The translations under genes and the position numbers were made by a program. The notes beneath the pieces are model-generated. The model made no database searches and was not told where the DNA came from. It was given only the letters and a program-made list of their open reading frames with translations. Positions 11,640-24,606 of a DNA stretch of 30,178 nucleotides are shown in pieces. This DNA comes from Saccoglossus kowalevskii (Eukaryota; Hemichordata; Enteropneusta; Harrimaniidae): NCBI RefSeq assembly GCF_000003605.2, contig NW_003140416.1:1-30178 (forward strand). The letters are read 5' to 3'. The stretch's first letter is position 1. Every line of letters starts with the position of its first letter.

Positions 11640-12180
11640 GGCTACCATTCCGCCATTCCATGCATGGTTGGCATCTTCCATATTATTCTAGACCATTTTA
11701 TCAAATTCCAGACAATTGTTGAAAATAACTTTACCATGGCACAGCTTCTGACATTCACCAAGGCATTCCAGTCAATGTTTGCATAATTACAGGTAATCTT
11801 TCATACCATAGCAGCACTTCAGACATAGTGTCAGGCTTCCACATTATTCTAGTCCACTTTATCTATATTCCAAACAACTGTTGCAAAAATGTTTCTATGG
11901 CACTGCTTCCGACATTCATCAAGGCATTTCAGTCAATGTTTGCATAATTACAGATAATCTAGGCTACCATTTCAGGCATGTTTGGCATTGTTTGTGTCTT
12001 CCATATTCTGGATCATTTAATCAATATTCCAGAGAACTGTTGCAACAACGTTTCCATGGCACTGCTTCCAACATTCATCAAAGCATTCCAGTCAATGTTT
12101 ACACAATAACATAATCTAGGGTACCATTCCAGCATTTCAGGTATGGTTGCCCATGTTCCACATTATTCGAGAGCATTTTA
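11640..12180 (+). repeat. f-g-h-i module
   Basis: This is a complete module. Its h unit carries a 3 bp deletion (CCATATTCTGG, others CCATATTATTCTGG), also found at about 18778, 27110 and 28830 but not at 8155, 10350, 14518 or 16378. That splits the modules into two lineages. Confidence 0.85.
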
Positions 12181-13164
12181 TCAATATTCCAGACAACTGT
12201 TTTAATAACGTTTCCATGTCACTGCTTCCGACATTCATCAAGGCATTCCGGTCAATGTTTGCATAATGACACATAATCTGGGCTACCATTCTGCAATTCC
12301 ATGCATGGTTGGTGTTTTCCATATTATTTTGGACCATTTTATCAATATTCCAGATAACTGTTGCAATAACTTTACCATGGCACTGCTGATATTCATCAAG
12401 GCATTCCAGTCAATGTTTGCATAATTACAGATAATCTAGGCTACCATTTCAGACATGTTTGGCATCTTCCATATTACTGAAGACCATTTTATCAGAATTC
12501 CAGAGAACTGTTGCTATAACTTTACCATGGCACTGCTTCTGATGTTCATCAAGGCATTCCAGTTAATGTTTGCATAATTACAGATAATCTACCATTCCAT
12601 TTCAGACATGTTTGGGGTCTTACATATTACTGTAGACCATTCTCTTAATATTCCAGACAACTGTTGCAATAACTTTACCATGGCACTGCTTCCGACATTC
12701 ACCAAGGCATCCCAGTCAATGTTTGCATTATTACCGAAAATCCAGGCTACTATTTCAGACATTTCAACTTGGCATCTTACATATTACTGTAGACAATTCT
12801 CTCAATATTCCAGACAACTGATGCAATAACGTTTCCATGGCACTGCTTCCAACATTCATCAAGGCATTCCGGTCAATGTTTGCATAATTGCACATAATCT
12901 GGGCTACCATTCTGCCATTCCATGCATGGTTGCTGTTTTTCATACTATCCTGGACCATTTTATCAATATTCCATAGAACTGTTGCACTAACGTTTCCACA
13001 GCACTGCTTCCAACATTCATCAAAGCATTCTAGTCAATGTAAGCATAATAACAGATAATCTAGGCTACCATTCCGCAATTCCATGCATGGTTGGTGTCTC
13101 CCATATTACTGTAGATCATGTTATCAATATTACAGAGAACTGTTGCAATAACGTTTCCATGGCA

Positions 13165-13900
13165 CTGTTTCCGACATTCATCAGGGCTATCCGGTCAATG
13201 TTTGCATAATTACAGATAATCTAGGCTACCATTCCAGCATTTCGGGTATGGTTGGCCATCTTCCACATTATTCGAGAGCATTTTATCACTATTCCAGACA
13301 ACTGTTGAAATAACGTTTCCATATCACTGCTTCCGACATTCATCAGGGCATTCCGGTCAATGTTTGCATAATGACACATAATCTGCGTTACCATTCTGCC
13401 ATTCCATGCATGGTTCGTGTTTTCCATATTATTTTGGACCATTTTATCAATATTCCAGACAACTGTTGCAATAACTTTACCATGGCACTGCTTCTGATAT
13501 TCATCAAGGCATTCCAGTCAATGTTTGCATAATTACAGATAATCTAGGCTACCATTTCAGACATGTTTGGCATCTTCCATATTACTGAAGACCATTTTAT
13601 CAGAATTCCAGAGAACTGTTGCTATAACTTTACCATGGCACTGCTTCTGATGTTCATCAAGGCATTCCAGTTAATGTTTGCATAATTACAGATAATCTAT
13701 CATTCCATTTCAGACATGTTTGGGATCTTACATATTACTGTAGACCATTCTCTTAATATTCAAGACAACTGTTGCAATAACGTTTCCATGGCACTGTTTC
13801 CGACATTCATCAGGGCTATCCGGTCAATGTTCGCATAATGACACATAATCTGGGCTACCATTCTGCCATTCCATGCATGGTTCGTGTTTTCCATATTATT
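13165..13900 (+). repeat. Local duplication marked by GGGCTATCCGG variant
   Basis: Two units, near 13165 and near 13790, share CACTGTTTCCGACATTC and the rare AGGGCTATCCGG (elsewhere AGGGCATTCCGG). The first is followed by an a unit, then u, l and d. The second passes straight into a u unit (TTCGCATAATGACACATAATC), so the second copy lost the a unit. This is a few-unit local duplication with an internal exchange. Confidence 0.75.
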
Positions 13901-14159
13901 TTGGACCATTTTATCAATATTCCAGACAACTGTTGCAATAACTTTACCATGGCACTGCTTCTGATATTCATCAAGGCATTCCAGTCAATGTTTGCATAAT
14001 TACAGATAATCTACCATTCCATTTCAGACATGTTTGGGATCTTACATATTACTGTAGACCATTCTCTTAATATTCAAGTCAACTGTTGCAATAACGTTTC
14101 CATGGCACTACTTCCAACATTCAGAGCATTCCAGTCAATGTTTGCATAATAACATTCTC

Positions 14160-14705
14160 GGCTACCATTCCGCCATTCCATGCATGGTTGGCATCTTCCA
14201 TATTATTCTAGACCATTTTATCAAATTCCAGACAATTGTTGAAAATAACTTTACCATTTCACAGCTTCTGACATTCACCAAGGCATTCCAGTCAATGTTT
14301 GCATAATTACAGGTAATCTTTCATACCATAGCAGCACTTCAGACATAGTGTCAGGCTTCCACATTATTCTAGTCCACTTTATCAATATTCCAAACAACTG
14401 TTACAAAAATGTTTCTATGGCACTGCTTCCGACATTCATCAAGGCATTTCAGTCAATGTTTGCATAATTACAGATAATCTAGGCTACCATTTCAGGCATG
14501 CTTGGCATTGTTTGTGTCTTCCATATTATTCTGGATCATTTAATCAATATTCCAGAGAACTGTTGCAACAACGTTTCCATGGCACTGCTTCCAACATTCA
14601 TCAAAGCATTCCAGTCAATGTTTACACAATAACATAATCTAGGGTACCATTCCAGCATTTCAGGTATGGTTGCCCATGTTCCACATTATTCGAGAGCATT
14701 TTATC
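14160..14705 (+). repeat. f-g-h-i module
   Basis: This is a complete module with the long h form (CCATATTATTCTGG). The f core reads CTTTACCATTTCACAGC, so the usual CCATGG site is lost. The i unit has TGCCCATGTTCCAC, also seen at about 12150 and 16530. Confidence 0.85.
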
Positions 14706-15125
14706 AATATTCCAGACAACTGTTGAAATAACGTTTCCATGTCACTGCTTCCGACATTCATCAAGGCATTCCGGTCAATGTTTGCATAATGACACATAAT
14801 CTGGGCTACCATTCTGCAATTCCATGCATGGTTGGTGTTTTCCATATTATTTTGGTCCATTTTATCAATATTCCAGATAACTGTTGCAATAACTTTACCA
14901 TGGCACTGCTTCTGATATTCATCAAGGCATTCCAGTCAATGTTTGCATAATTACAGATAATCTAGGCTACCATTTCAGACATGTTTGGCATCTTCCATAT
15001 TACTGAAGACCATTTTATCAGAATTCCAGAGAACTGTTGCTATAACTTTACCATGGCACTGCCTTCTGATGTTCATCAAGGCATTCCAGTTAATGTTTGC
15101 ATAAATTACAGATAATCTACCATTC

Positions 15126-16060
15126 CATTTCAGACATGTTTGGGGTCTTACATATTACTGTAGACCATTCTCTCAATATTCCAGACAACTGTTGCAATAA
15201 CGTTTCCATGGCACTGCTTCCGACATTCATCAAGGCATCCCAGTCAATGTTTGCATAATTACCGAAAATCCAGGCTACCATTTCAGACATTTCAACTTGG
15301 CATCGTACATATTACTGTAGACAATTCTCTCAATATTCCTGACAACTGCTGCAATAACGTTTCCATGGCACTGCTTCCAACATTCATCAAGGCATTCCGG
15401 TCAATGTTTGCATAATTGCACATAATCTGGGCTACCATTCTGCCATTCCATGCATGGTTGCTGTTTTTCATACTATTCTGGACCATTTTATCAATATTCC
15501 AGAGAACTGTTGCACTAACGTTTCCACAGCACTGCTTCCATCATTCATCAAAGCATTCCAGTTAATGTAAGCATAATTACCTATAGTCTGGGCTACAATT
15601 CCGCCATTCCATGCATGGTTGGGATTTGTCGTATTACTGTAGACCATTTTATAAATATTCCAAAATCTCATCTGTCATTCCAGTCAATAATTGTATAATA
15701 ACAGGCAATCTAGTACACCATAGCAGAATTTCAGACATGGCGTGAGGCTTCCCCATTATTCTAAACCATTGCATCAATATTCTAGAGAACTGTTGCAATA
15801 ACGTTCCCATGGCACTGCTTCTGACATTCATCAAGGCATTCCAGTCAATGTATGAATGAATAGTAACAGATAATTTAGACTACCATTCAAGATATGCTTG
15901 GCATCTTCCACGTTACTGTAGACCATTTTAGTAATATTCCAGAGAACTGTTGCTATAACTTTACCATGGCACTGCTTCTGATGTTCATCAAGGCATTCCA
16001 GTTAATGTTTGCATAATTACAGATAATCTACCATTCCATTTCAGACATGTTTGGGGTCTT
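15126..16060 (+). repeat. d-e-b-m-k-j block, copy 2 (partner at 1510-2450)
   Basis: This copy is nearly identical to 1510-2450, including CTTCCATCATTCATC and GGGATTTGTCG, which other m units lack. It has a short monomer at 15657-15683. It carries CTTCCACGTTACTG in the j unit, shared with the 25.5 kb copy and not the 2.3 kb copy. It is therefore a mosaic between two other blocks. Confidence 0.85.
15657..15683 (+). repeat. Short-monomer signature (k type)
   Basis: The ATTCCA anchors are 20 bp apart, the filler is identical to the 2046 copy, and the NcoI core is missing. Confidence 0.9.
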
Positions 16061-16187
16061 ACATATTACTGTAGACCATTCTCTCAATATTCAAGACAAC
16101 TGTTGCAATAACGTTTCCATGGCACTACTTCCAACATTCAGAGCATTCCAGTCAATGTTTGCATAATAACATTCTCGGCTACCATTC

Positions 16188-16562
16188 CGCCATTCCATGC
16201 ATGGTTGGCATCTTCCATATTATTCTAGACCATTTTATCAAATTCCAGACAATTGTTGAAAATAACTTTACCATGGCACAGCTTCTGACATTCACCAAGG
16301 CATTCCAGTCAATGTTTGCATAATTACAGATAATCTAGGCAACCATTTCAGGCATGCTTGGCATTGTTTGTGTCTTCCATATTATTCTGGATCATTTAAT
16401 CAATATTCCAGAGAACTGTTGCAACAACGTTTCCATGGCACTGCTTCCAACATTCATCAAAGCATTCCAGTCAATGTTTACACAATAACATAATCTAGGG
16501 TACCATTCCAGCATTTCAGGTATGGTTGCCCATGTTCCACATTATATTCGAGAGCATTTTAT
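16188..16562 (+). repeat. f-h-i module lacking g
   Basis: The f unit runs through its core and TTTGCATAATTACAG, then goes directly into GATAATCTAGGCAACC and the h-type TTTCAGGCATGCTTGG. The whole g unit (TTTCATACCATAGCAG...GTCAGGCTTCC) is missing. The join is seamless inside the shared GCATAATTACAG text, as expected of homologous unequal exchange between f and g/h. Confidence 0.85.
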
Positions 16563-16781
16563 CAATATTCCAGACAACTGTTGAAATAACGTTTCCATGT
16601 CACTGCTTCCGACATTCATCAAGGCATTCCGGTCAATGTTTGCATAATGACACATAATCTGGGCTACCATTCTGCAATTCCATGCATGGTTGGTGTTTTC
16701 CATATTATTTTGGACCATTTTATCAATATTCCAGACAACTGTTGCAATAACTTTACCATGGCACTGCTTCCAAGTTTCAAA

Positions 16782-16801
16782 GCATTCCATCAGGCATTCC
16801 A
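16782..16801 (+). repeat. 12 bp internal duplication, second copy
   Basis: The doubled GCATTCCA at 12 bp spacing is the same as at 3479-3498. The preceding text is CCAAGTTTCAAA against CCAAATTTCAAA there. The two sites are 13.3 kb apart. Confidence 0.85.
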
Positions 16802-18360
16802 GTCAATGTTGGCATAATTACACATAATCTGGGCTATCATTTTAGCATTTCAGACACAGTTGGCATCTTCCATATATTCTAGACCATTTTATCAATATTC
16901 CGAACAACTGTTGCAATAACGTTTCCATGGCACTGCTTACAACATTCATCAAAGCATTCCAGCTAATGTTCGCATAGTAACAGATAATCTAGGCTACCAT
17001 TCCAGCATTTCAGGTACGATTGGTCATCTTCCACATTATTCGAGAGCATTTTATTAATATTCCAGACAACTGTTGAAATGAATTTTCCATAGAACTGCTT
17101 CTAACATTAGTCAAGGCATTCCAGTCAATGTTTGCATAATTACCGAAAATCCAGGCTACCATTTCAACTTGGCATCTTACATATTACTGTAGACCATTCT
17201 CTCAATATTCCAGACAACTGTTGAAATAACGTTTCCATGTCACTGCTTCCGACATTCATCAAGGCATTCTGGTCAATGTTTGCATAATTACACAAAATCT
17301 GGGCTACCATTCTGCCATTCCATGCATGGTTGGTGTTCTTCATATTATTCTGGACCATTTTATCAATATTCCAGAGAACTGTTGCAATAACGTTTCCACA
17401 GCACTGCTTCCAACATTCATCAAAGCATTCTAGTCAATGTAAGCATAATAACAGATAATCTAGGCTACCATTCCGCAATTCCATGCATGGTTGGTGTCTC
17501 CCATATTACTGTAGATCATTTTATCAATATTACAGAGAACTGTTGCTATAACTTTACCATGTCACTGCTTCTGATGTTCATCAATGCATTCCAGTTAATG
17601 TTTGCATAATTACAGATAATCTAGGCTACCATTCCGCATTTCGGGTATGGTTGGCCATCTGCCACATTATTCGAGAGCATTTTATCAATATTCCAGACAA
17701 CTGTTGAAATAACGTTTCCATATCACTGTTTCCGACATTCATCGAGGCATTCCGGTCAATGTTTGCATAATGACACATAATCTGGGTTACCATTCTGCCA
17801 TTCCATGCATGGTTGGTGTGTTCCATATTATTTTGGACCATTTTATCAATATTCCAGACAACTTCTGCAATAAAGTTCCCATGGCACGGCTTACAACCTT
17901 CACCAAAGCATTCCAGTCAATGTATGCATAGTAACAGATAATGTAGGCTACCATTCAAGATATGCTTGGCATCTTGCATATTACTGTAGACCATTCTCTC
18001 AATATTCCAGACAACTTCTGCAATAACGTTTCCATGGCACTGCTTCCAACATTCATCAAAGCATTCTATTAAATGTTTGAACAGTAACAGATAATCTAGG
18101 CCATCATTTCAGACATGCTTTGCAATGTTGGTGTCTTCTATATTATTCTGGACCATTTTATCAATATTCCAGACAACTGTTGCAATAATGTTTCCATGGC
18201 ACAGTTTCTGATATTCACCAAGGCATTCCAGTCAATGTTAGCACAATAACAGATAATCCAGGCTACCATTCCAACATTTCAGACATGTAATCTTTCATAC
18301 CATAGCAGCATTTCAGACAGGGTGTCAGGCTTCCACATTATTCTAGACCATTTTATCAAT

Positions 18361-18387
18361 ATTCCAACTATTTGTCTGGTATTCCAG
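18361..18387 (+). repeat. Short-monomer signature (second form)
   Basis: The ATTCCA anchors are 20 bp apart with filler ACTATTTGTCTGGT. The flanks (18240-18600) closely follow 3500-3860, including TAAAATATACCAAGATTTC and CCTTAGCAGC, so this is another long-distance block copy. Confidence 0.88.
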
Positions 18388-18564
18388 TCAATGATTGTAT
18401 AATAACAGGTAATCTAGTAAAATATACCAAGATTTCAGACATGGTGTGAGGCTTCCACATAATTCTAGACCATTTTATCAATATTCCAGACAACTGTTGC
18501 AATAATGTTTCCATGGCACAGTTTCTGACATTCACCAAGGCATTCCAGTCAATGTTTGCAAAAT

Positions 18565-18962
18565 TACAGGTAATCTTTCATACCTTAGCAGCATTTCAGA
18601 CATAGTGTCTGGCTTCCACATTATTCTAGTGAACTTTATCAATATTCCAAACAACTGTTGCAAAAATGTTTCTATGGCACTGCTTCCGACATTCATCAAG
18701 GCATTTCAGTCAATGTTTGCATAATTACAGATAATCTAGGCTACCATTTCAGGCATGCTTGGCATTGTTTGTGTCTTCCATATTCTGGATCATTTAATCA
18801 ATATTCCAGAGAACTGTTGCAACAACGTTTCCATGGCACTGCTTCCAACATTCATCAAAGCATTCCAGTCAATGTTTACACAATAACATAATCTAGGGTA
18901 CCGGTACTATTCCAGCATTTCAGGTATGGTTGCCCATCTTCCACATTATTCGAGAGCATTTT
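18565..18962 (+). repeat. g-h-i partial module
   Basis: The g unit reads CCTTAGCAGCATTTC, a form shared with 3840, and is followed by the short-h form and an i unit with the GTACCGGTAC palindrome. No f unit precedes it. The h-i part matches 26992-27300 at an offset of 8334 bp. Confidence 0.8.
18898..18907. repeat. GTACCGGTAC palindrome in i unit
   Basis: Most i units read AGGGTACCATTCC. Here the GGTACC hexamer is doubled and the second copy has changed, giving a 10 bp perfect palindrome followed by TATTCC. Intact 12 bp versions occur at 27231 and 28953. It is a clean lineage marker for this subset. Confidence 0.92.
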
Positions 18963-19229
18963 ATCAATATTCCAGACAACTGTTGAAATAACGTTTCCAT
19001 GTCACTGCTTCCGACATTCATCAAGGCATTCCGGTCAATGTTTGCATAATTACACATAATCTGGGCTACCATTCCGCCATTCCATGCATGGTTGGCATCG
19101 TCCATATTATTCTACACCATTTTATCAAATTCCACACATTTGATGAAATAACTTTACCATGACATAGCGTCTGAAATTCACCAAGGCATTCCAGTCAATG
19201 TTTGCATAATTACAATTAATCTTTCATAC

Positions 19230-20150
19230 CATAGCAGCACTTCAGACATAGTGCCAGGCTTCCACATTATTCTAGTCCACTTTATCAATATTCCAGACAA
19301 CTTCAGCAATAACGTTTCCATGGCACTGCTTACAACCTTCATCAAAGCATTCCAGTCAATGTTAGCATATTAACAGATATTCACGGGCACCATTCCAGGC
19401 ATGCTTGGCATCTTCATTATTACTGTTGAACATTTTGTCAATATTCCAGAGAAATGTTGCAATAACGTTTCCATGGCACTGCTTCCAACATTCATCAAAG
19501 CATTCCAGTCAATGTTAGCATAATAACAGATAATCTAGGCTACAATTCCAGAATTTCAGATATGGTTAGCATCTTATCAATATTCTAGACAACTGTTGAA
19601 ATGAATTTTCCATAGAACTGCTTCTAGCATTAATCAAGGCATTCCAGTCAATGTTTGCATAATTACCGAAAATCCTGGCTACCATTTCAGACATTTCAAC
19701 TTGGCATCTCTCATATTACTGTAGACCATTCTCTCAATATTCCAGACAACTTCTGCAATAACGTTTCCATGGCACTGCTTCCAACAATCATCAAAGCATT
19801 CCAGTCAATGTAAGCATAATTACCTATAATCTGGGCTACAATTCCGCCATTCCATGCATGGTTGGGATTTTTCGTATTACTGTAGACCATTTTATAAATA
19901 TTCCAAAATCTCATCTGCATTCCAGTCAATAATTGTATAATAACAGGCAATCTAGTACACCATAGCAGAATTTCAGACATGATGTGAGGGTTCCCCATTA
20001 TTCTAAACCATTGCATCAATATTCTAGAGAACTGTTGCAATAACGTTCCCATGGCACTGCTTCTGACATTCATCAAGGCATTCCAGTCAATGTATGAATG
20101 AATAGTAACAGATAATTTATACTACCATTCAAGATATGCTTGGCATCTTA
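19230..20150 (+). repeat. g-n-o-e-m-k-j block, copy 1 (partner at 24607-25527)
   Basis: This block matches the partner at a constant 5377 bp offset. The n unit has CTTCAGCAATAA, CTTACAACCTTC, AGCATATTAACAG and TACTGTTGAACATTTTGTC. The o unit has a deletion (GTTAGCATCTTATCAATATTC, lacking the CCACATTATTCGAGAGCATT part). These are followed by e, m, a short k and j. A third, shortened copy is at 27600-28200. Confidence 0.85.
19900..19925 (+). repeat. Short-monomer signature (k type, 19 bp)
   Basis: The ATTCCA anchors are 19 bp apart. The filler has lost one T (ATCTGCATTCC instead of ATCTGTCATTCC). The same deletion is at 25277, confirming the block duplication. Confidence 0.9.
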
Positions 20151-20808
20151 CATATTACTGTAGACCATTCTCTCAATATTCCAGACAACTGCTGCAATAA
20201 CTTTACAATGGCACTGCTTCTGATGTTCATCAAGGCATTCCAGTTAATGTTTGCATAATTACAGATAATCTACCATTCCATTTCAGACATGTTTGGGGTC
20301 TTACATATTACTGTAGACCATTCTCTCAATATTCCAGACAACTGTTGCAATAACGTTTCCATGTCACTGCTTCCGACATTCACCAAGGCATCCCAGTCAA
20401 TGTTTGCATAATTACCGAAAATCAGGCTACCATTTCAGACATTTCAACTTGGCATCTTACATATTACTGTAGACAATTCTCTCAATATTCCAGACTACTG
20501 CTGCAATAACGTTTCCATGGCACTACTTCCAACATTCATCAAGGCATTCCGGTCAATGTTTGCATAATTGCACATAATCTGGGCTACCATTCTGCCATTC
20601 CATGCATGGTTGCTGTTTTTCATACTATTCTGGACCATTTTATCAATATTCCAGAGAACTGTTGCACTAACGTTTCCACAGCACTGCTTCCAACATTCAT
20701 CAAAGCATTCCAGTCAATGTAAGCATAATTACCTATACTCTGGGCTACAATTCCGCCATTCCATGCATGGTTGGGATTTTTCGTATTACTGTAGTCCATT
20801 TTATAAAT

Positions 20809-20836
20809 ATTCCAAAATCTCATCTGTCATTCCAGT
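20809..20836 (+). repeat. Short-monomer signature in HOR copy 1
   Basis: The ATTCCA anchors are 20 bp apart with no NcoI core. The site is part of the k unit of the 1064 bp HOR. Confidence 0.9.
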
Positions 20837-21872
20837 CAATAATTGTATAATAACAGGCAATCTAGTACACCATAGCAGAATTTCAGACATGGTGTGAGGC
20901 TTCCCCATTATTCTAAGCCATTGCATCAATATTCTAGTGAACTGTTGCAATAACGTTCCCATGGCACTGCTTCTGACATTCATCAAGGCATTCCAGTCAA
21001 TGTATGAAGGAATAGTAACAGATAATTTAGACTACCATTCAAGATATGCTTGGCATCTTCCATATTACTGTAGACCATTTTAGTAATATTCCAGAGAACT
21101 GTTGCAATAACTTCACCACGGCACTGCTTCTGATATTCATCAAGGCATTCCAGTTAATGTTTGCATAATTACAGATAATCTAGGCTACCATTTCAGACAT
21201 GTTTGGCATCTTCCATATTACTGAAGACCATTTTATCAGAATTCAAGAGAACTGTTGCTATAACTTTACCATGGCACTGCTTCTGATGTTCATCAAGGCA
21301 TTCCAGTTAATGTTTGCATAATTACAGATAATCTACCATTCCATTTCAGACATGTTTGGGGTCTTACATATTACCGTAGACCATTCTCTCAATATTCCAG
21401 ACAACTGTTGCAATAACGTTTCCATGGCACTGCTTCCGACATTCACCAGGGCATCCCAGTCAATGTTTGCATAATTACCGAAAATCCAGGCTACCATTTC
21501 AGACATTTCAACTTGGCATCTTACATATTACTGTAGACAATTCTCTCAATATTCCAGAAAACTGCTGCAATAACGTTTCCATGGCACTGCTTCCAACATT
21601 CATCAAGGCATTCCGGTCAATGTTTGCATAATTGCACATAATCTGGGCTACCATTCTGCCATTCCATGCATGGTTGCTGTTTTTCATACTATTCTGGACC
21701 ATTTTATCAATATTCCAGAGAACTGTTGCACTAACGTTTCCACAGCACTGCTTCCAACATTCATCAAAGCATTCCAGTCAATGTAAGCATAATTACCTAT
21801 ACTCTGGGCTACAATTCCGCCATTCCATGCATGGTTGGGATTTTTCGTATTACTGTAGTCCATTTTATAAAT

Positions 21873-21900
21873 ATTCCAAAATCTCATCTGTCATTCCAGT
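21873..21900 (+). repeat. Short-monomer signature in HOR copy 2
   Basis: This sequence is identical to the 20809 copy and lies exactly 1064 bp downstream. Confidence 0.9.
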
Positions 21901-24606
21901 CAATAATTGTATAATAACAGGCAATCTAGTACACCATAGCAGAATTTCAGACATGGTGTGAGGCTTCCCCATTATTCTAAACCATTGCATCAATATTCTA
22001 GAGAACTGTTGCAATAACGTTCCCATGGCACTGCTTCTGACATTCATCAAGGCATTCCAGTCAATGTATGAAGGAATAGTAACAGATAATTTAGACTACC
22101 ATTCAAGATATGCTTGGCATCTTCCATATTACTGTAGACCATTTTAGTAATATTCCAGAGAACTGTTGCAATAACTTCACCACGGCACTGCTTCTGATAT
22201 TCATCAAGGCATTCCAGTTAATGTTTGCATAATTACAGATAATCTAGGCTACCATTTCAGACATGTTTGGCATCTTCCATATTACTGAAGACCATTTTAT
22301 CAGAATTCAAGAGAACTGTTGCTATAACTTTACCATGGCACTGCTTCTGATGTTCATCAAGGCATTCCAGTTAATGTTTGCATAATTACAGATAATCTAC
22401 CATTCCATTTCAGACATGTTTGGGGTCTTACATATTACCGTAGACCATTCTCTCAATATTCCAGACAACTGTTGCAATAACGTTTCCATGGCACTGCTTC
22501 CGACATTCACCAGGGCATCCCAGTCAATGTTTGCATAATTACCGAAAATCCAGGCTACCATTTCAGACATTTCAACTTGGCATCTTACATATTACTGTAG
22601 ACAATTCTCTCAATATTCCAGAAAACTGCTGCAATAACGTTTCCATGGCACTGCTTCCAACATTCATCAAGGCATTCCGGTCAATGTTTGCATAATTGCA
22701 CATAATCTGGGCTACCATTCTGCCATTCCATGCATGGTTGCTGTTTTTCATACTATTCTGGACCATTTTATCAATATTCCATAGAACTGTTGCACTAACG
22801 TTTCCACAGCACTGCTTCCAACATTCATCAAAGCATTCTAGTCAATGTAAGCATAATAACAGATAATCTAGGCTGCCATTCCGCAATTCCATGCATGGTT
22901 GGTGTCTCCCATATTACTGTAGATCATTTTATCAATATTACAGAGAACTGTTGCAATAACGTTTCCATGGCACTGTTTCCGACATTCATCAGGGCATTCC
23001 GGTCAATGTTTGCATAATTACAGATAATCTAGGCTACCATTCCAGCATTTCGGGTATGGTTGGCCATCTTCCACATTATTCGAGAGCATTTAATCACCAT
23101 TCCAGAAAACTGTTGAAATAACGTTTCCATATCACTGCTTCAGACATTCATCAGGGCATTCCGGTCAATGTTTGCATAATGACACATAATCTGGGCTACC
23201 ATTCTTCCATTCCATGCATGGTTCGTGTTTTCCATATTATTTTGGACCATTTTATCAATATTCCAGACAACTGTTGCAATAACTTTACCATGGCACTGCT
23301 TCTGATATTCATCAAGGCATTCCAGTCAATGTTTGCATAATTACAGATAATCTAGGCTACCATTTCAGACATGTTTGGCATCTTCCATATTACTGAAGAC
23401 CATTTTATCAGAATTCCAGAGAACTGTTGCTATAACTTTACCATGGCACTGCTTCTGATGTTCATCAAGGCATTCCAGTTAATGTTTGCATAATTACAGA
23501 TAATCTACCATTCCATTTCAGACATATTTGGGGTCTTACATATTACTGTAGACCATTCTCTTAATATTCAAGACAACTGTTGCAATAACGTTTCCATGGC
23601 ACTACTTCCAACATTCAGAGCATTCCAGTCAATGTTTGCATAATAACATTCTCGGCTACCATTCCGCCATTCCATGCATGGTTGGCATCTTCCATATTAT
23701 TCTAGACCATTTTATCAAATTCCAGACAATTGTTGAAAATAACTTTACCATGGCACAGCTTCTGACATTCACCAAGGCATTCCAGTCAATGTTTGCATAA
23801 TTACAGGTAATCTTTCATACCATAGCAGCACTTCAGACATAGTGTCAGGCTTCCACATTCTAGTCCACTTTATCAATATTCCAAACAACTGTTGCAAAAA
23901 TGTTTCTATGGAACTGCTTCCGACATTCATCAAGGCATTCCAGTCAATGTATGAATGAATAGTAACAGATAATTTAGACTACCATTCAAGATATGCTTGG
24001 CATCTTCCATATTACTGTAGACCATTTTAGTAATATTCCAGAGAACTGTTGCAATAACTTCACCATGGCACTGCTTCTGATATTCATCAAGGCATTCCAG
24101 TTAATGTTTGCATAATTACAGATAATCTACCATTCCATTTCAGACATGTTTGGGGTCTTACATATTACTGTAGACCATTCTCTCAATATTCCAGACAACT
24201 GTTGCAATAACGTTTCCATGGCACTGCTTCCGACATTCACCAAGGCATCCCAGTCAATGTTTGCATAATTACCGAAAATCCAGGCTACCATTTCAGACAT
24301 TTCAACTTGGCATCTTACATATTACTGTAGACAATTCTCTCAATATTCCAGACAACTGTTGAAATAACGTTTCCATGTCACTGCTTCCGACATTCATCAA
24401 GGCATTCCGGTCAATGTTTGCATAATTACACATAATCTGGGCTACCATTCCGCCATTCCATGCATGGTTGGCATCTTCCATATTATTCTAGACCATTTTA
24501 TCAAATTCCAGACAATTGTTGAAAATAACTTTACCATGGCACAGCTTCTGACATTCACCAAGGCATTCCAGTCAATGTTTGCATAATTACAGGTAATCTT
24601 TCATAC

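Larger units (their letters stand above)
20205..22780 (+). repeat. 1064 bp seven-unit HOR in tandem (about 2.4 copies)
   Basis: From about 20568 the sequence repeats with an exact 1064 bp period: 20568-21631, 21632-22695, then a partial copy to about 22780. An upstream, slightly less similar portion extends back to about 20205, with one base missing from AATCCAGG. Unit order is m-k(short)-j-l-d-e-b, seven units. Between the two full copies I saw only two substitutions (TTCTAAGCC/TTCTAAACC and TCTAGTGAAC/TCTAGAGAAC). 21268-21716 and 22332-22780 appear identical. A rare CTTCACCACGGCAC core marks both l units. After about 22780 the array switches from b into c instead of m, ending the HOR. Confidence 0.93.
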
